Shown one piece after another: positions 62,920 through 64,000 of a DNA stretch of 64,000 nucleotides (positions within the stretch are counted from its first letter, which is position 1; each line of letters begins with the position of its first letter). The DNA lies in the NCBI RefSeq assembly GCF_016859285.1, contig NC_053404.1:14252605-14316604 (forward strand), in the 5' to 3' direction. The position numbers were made by a program, and so were the translations under genes. The notes under the pieces are model-generated. The model saw only the letters and a list, made by a program, of their open reading frames with translations. It searched no databases and was not told the origin of the DNA. This DNA is from Xiphias gladius. Taxonomy: Eukaryota; Chordata; Actinopteri; Istiophoriformes; Xiphiidae.

Positions 62920-63930
62920 TATTGATACAATTCTATTAGGATCATCGTTGTAGAGATTGGAATATCACACTTTGCATATATGTGTTATGTGAAGATTCCT
63001 CCTCTTGTGCAAGGTCAAACCACATATTCAACTTCCTTTTTGTACTACAGAACTGCTTGTCTCACACATTGCTGTATCCATATCATGTGAATGTTACAAA
63101 GCCGAGGCACCAGAGACAGTGGGGGCTCAAAAATCCCATAACTTTGCATGTAGACAGAATATTGTCCTCACACCTTCACTGGAAGAGAGAGACTGACGGA
63201 GCTTGTCTGAGTGTCTGAAGGTCATGTGAAGAGTCAAAAAGTAGTTTCCCTCACAGTGTGGAGACTTTCTTAGTGCAGAGCAGACCCCCACCCCCATGGA
63301 GTGTGACTGACAGCTGATGCATCGTCCCAGTGTTGCCAAAGGCGACGTCTCTCTGGAGATTAGGAGGAAGGAGGGCAATGGGGGGAGGTACACTGACCAG
63401 TTTTGAACTGGGGGGAAAAATTAAGGGCCAGTCCAGAGGATGATGTCATTGCTCCTGAATTAGTGATCACTGGAGGGAATGGAGGAGTAAAAGGTCACGA
63501 AGGGGTCACGTTTGTGTGGTTGCAGAGCATATACATCAAGCTAGGAGACGCCCTCTTCCTTAAGCGTACCCAAAGGATTTTCAGAAAACAATTCCTTATG
63601 GCCAAGTACTGCTAGGAGAAAAGAAAACTAGTTTAAATTAGTTGATATTTTCTTTGACATCTGGGCATTTATTTCTGTGACTAATGTATAAGAGCAAGTT
63701 TTTTAAGTGTCTGTAAAGCCTCCTAGTTTGGGGAACACAGCTTGTTTTTCCCAATGTGTGGCCAGTGTCAAGTTAGAATACATGTTTTCAGCACAACACA
63801 TGGTTTATATTAACAGTAAAGGTCTCTAGTGAATGGGTATTTGTTAGGCAAAAATGGAACAAGTAGTGTTTGAATGTCGAAGGGCAGCTAGTACCAGTCC
63901 CTGCAATCAAAGCTGCAGCGGCGTTGGCAG
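62920..63930. other. Sequence after nck1, nothing recognised
   Basis: No convincing exon or repeat. It may be nck1 distal 3'UTR, or the 3'UTR of a minus-strand gene entering from the right edge. Confidence 0.4.
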
Positions 63931-63937
63931 GGAGCCG

Positions 63938-64000
63938 CTACAGCAGTGGGCTCAGGGAGACGACGACAACAATGATGATCACGATGCCTGCGATGATGAG
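63938..64000 (-). CDS. Possible C-terminal end of a membrane protein, cut by the window edge
   Basis: Read on the minus strand from base 64,000, the sequence gives 20 codons, LIIAGIVIIIVVVVSLSPLL, then TAG at 63,940-63,938. The run of Ile/Val/Leu is long enough for a transmembrane helix close to a C-terminus, as in tail-anchored SNARE-type proteins. Nothing upstream is visible, so the family cannot be named. The plus strand here has GAC/GAT-type triplets (gacgacgacaacaatgatgat), so the hydrophobic reading could also be a by-product of a triplet-rich sequence. Confidence 0.3.
   Translation of the reverse strand, partial: LIIAGIVIIIVVVVSLSPLL

Overview
The window is nuclear DNA from a ray-finned, probably percomorph, fish. 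The evidence is spliced vertebrate genes with GT-AG introns, long (TG/CA)n microsatellites, and several dispersed repeat families that I recognise as typical of teleost genomes. There are no prokaryotic features. The species cannot be named from the sequence.

Layout. Bases 1-3,000 hold no recognisable exon: a 3'UTR-like AT-rich stretch, then an old teleost MITE (1,222-2,068). At 3,126-5,350, minus strand, is a complete seven-exon pancreatic elastase (cela1-like, 270 aa) with all catalytic residues and a short-spaced TATA box. Facing away from it at 7,125-10,987, plus strand, is a complete nine-exon gorasp1 (GRASP65, 396 aa). A near-perfect RFX X-box lies 0.26 kb upstream of its start codon. 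Bases 11-32.7 kb are a gene-poor interval containing repeats, one LINE reverse-transcriptase relic and simple repeats. slc35g2 (416 aa, one coding exon) lies at 34,520-35,770, with a likely 5'UTR exon ending at 33,282. nck1 starts near 38.3 kb (non-coding exon 1) and codes at 50,255-62,271 (393 aa; three SH3 domains and one SH2). Its introns hold most of the window's microsatellite DNA and a small hAT transposon with intact target-site duplications. The last 63 bases read, on the minus strand, as a hydrophobic C-terminal tail ending in a stop, possibly the end of another gene.

How the genes relate. They are not a pathway: a secreted digestive protease, a Golgi stacking protein, an orphan SLC35-type transporter and a tyrosine-kinase adaptor. 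The slc35g2-nck1 pair is adjacent and co-oriented as on human 3q22. GORASP1 maps to human 3p22, so the fish arrangement joins two human chromosome 3 segments.

Most notable observations: an alternative nck1 first exon at 54,358-54,391 that splices in the correct phase and would make an SH3-1-less Nck1; the X-box near gorasp1; the mixed S1 pocket of the elastase; the dated-looking hAT element; and the partial tail-anchor-like ORF at the right edge. I saw nothing that amounts to a wholly new biological system.
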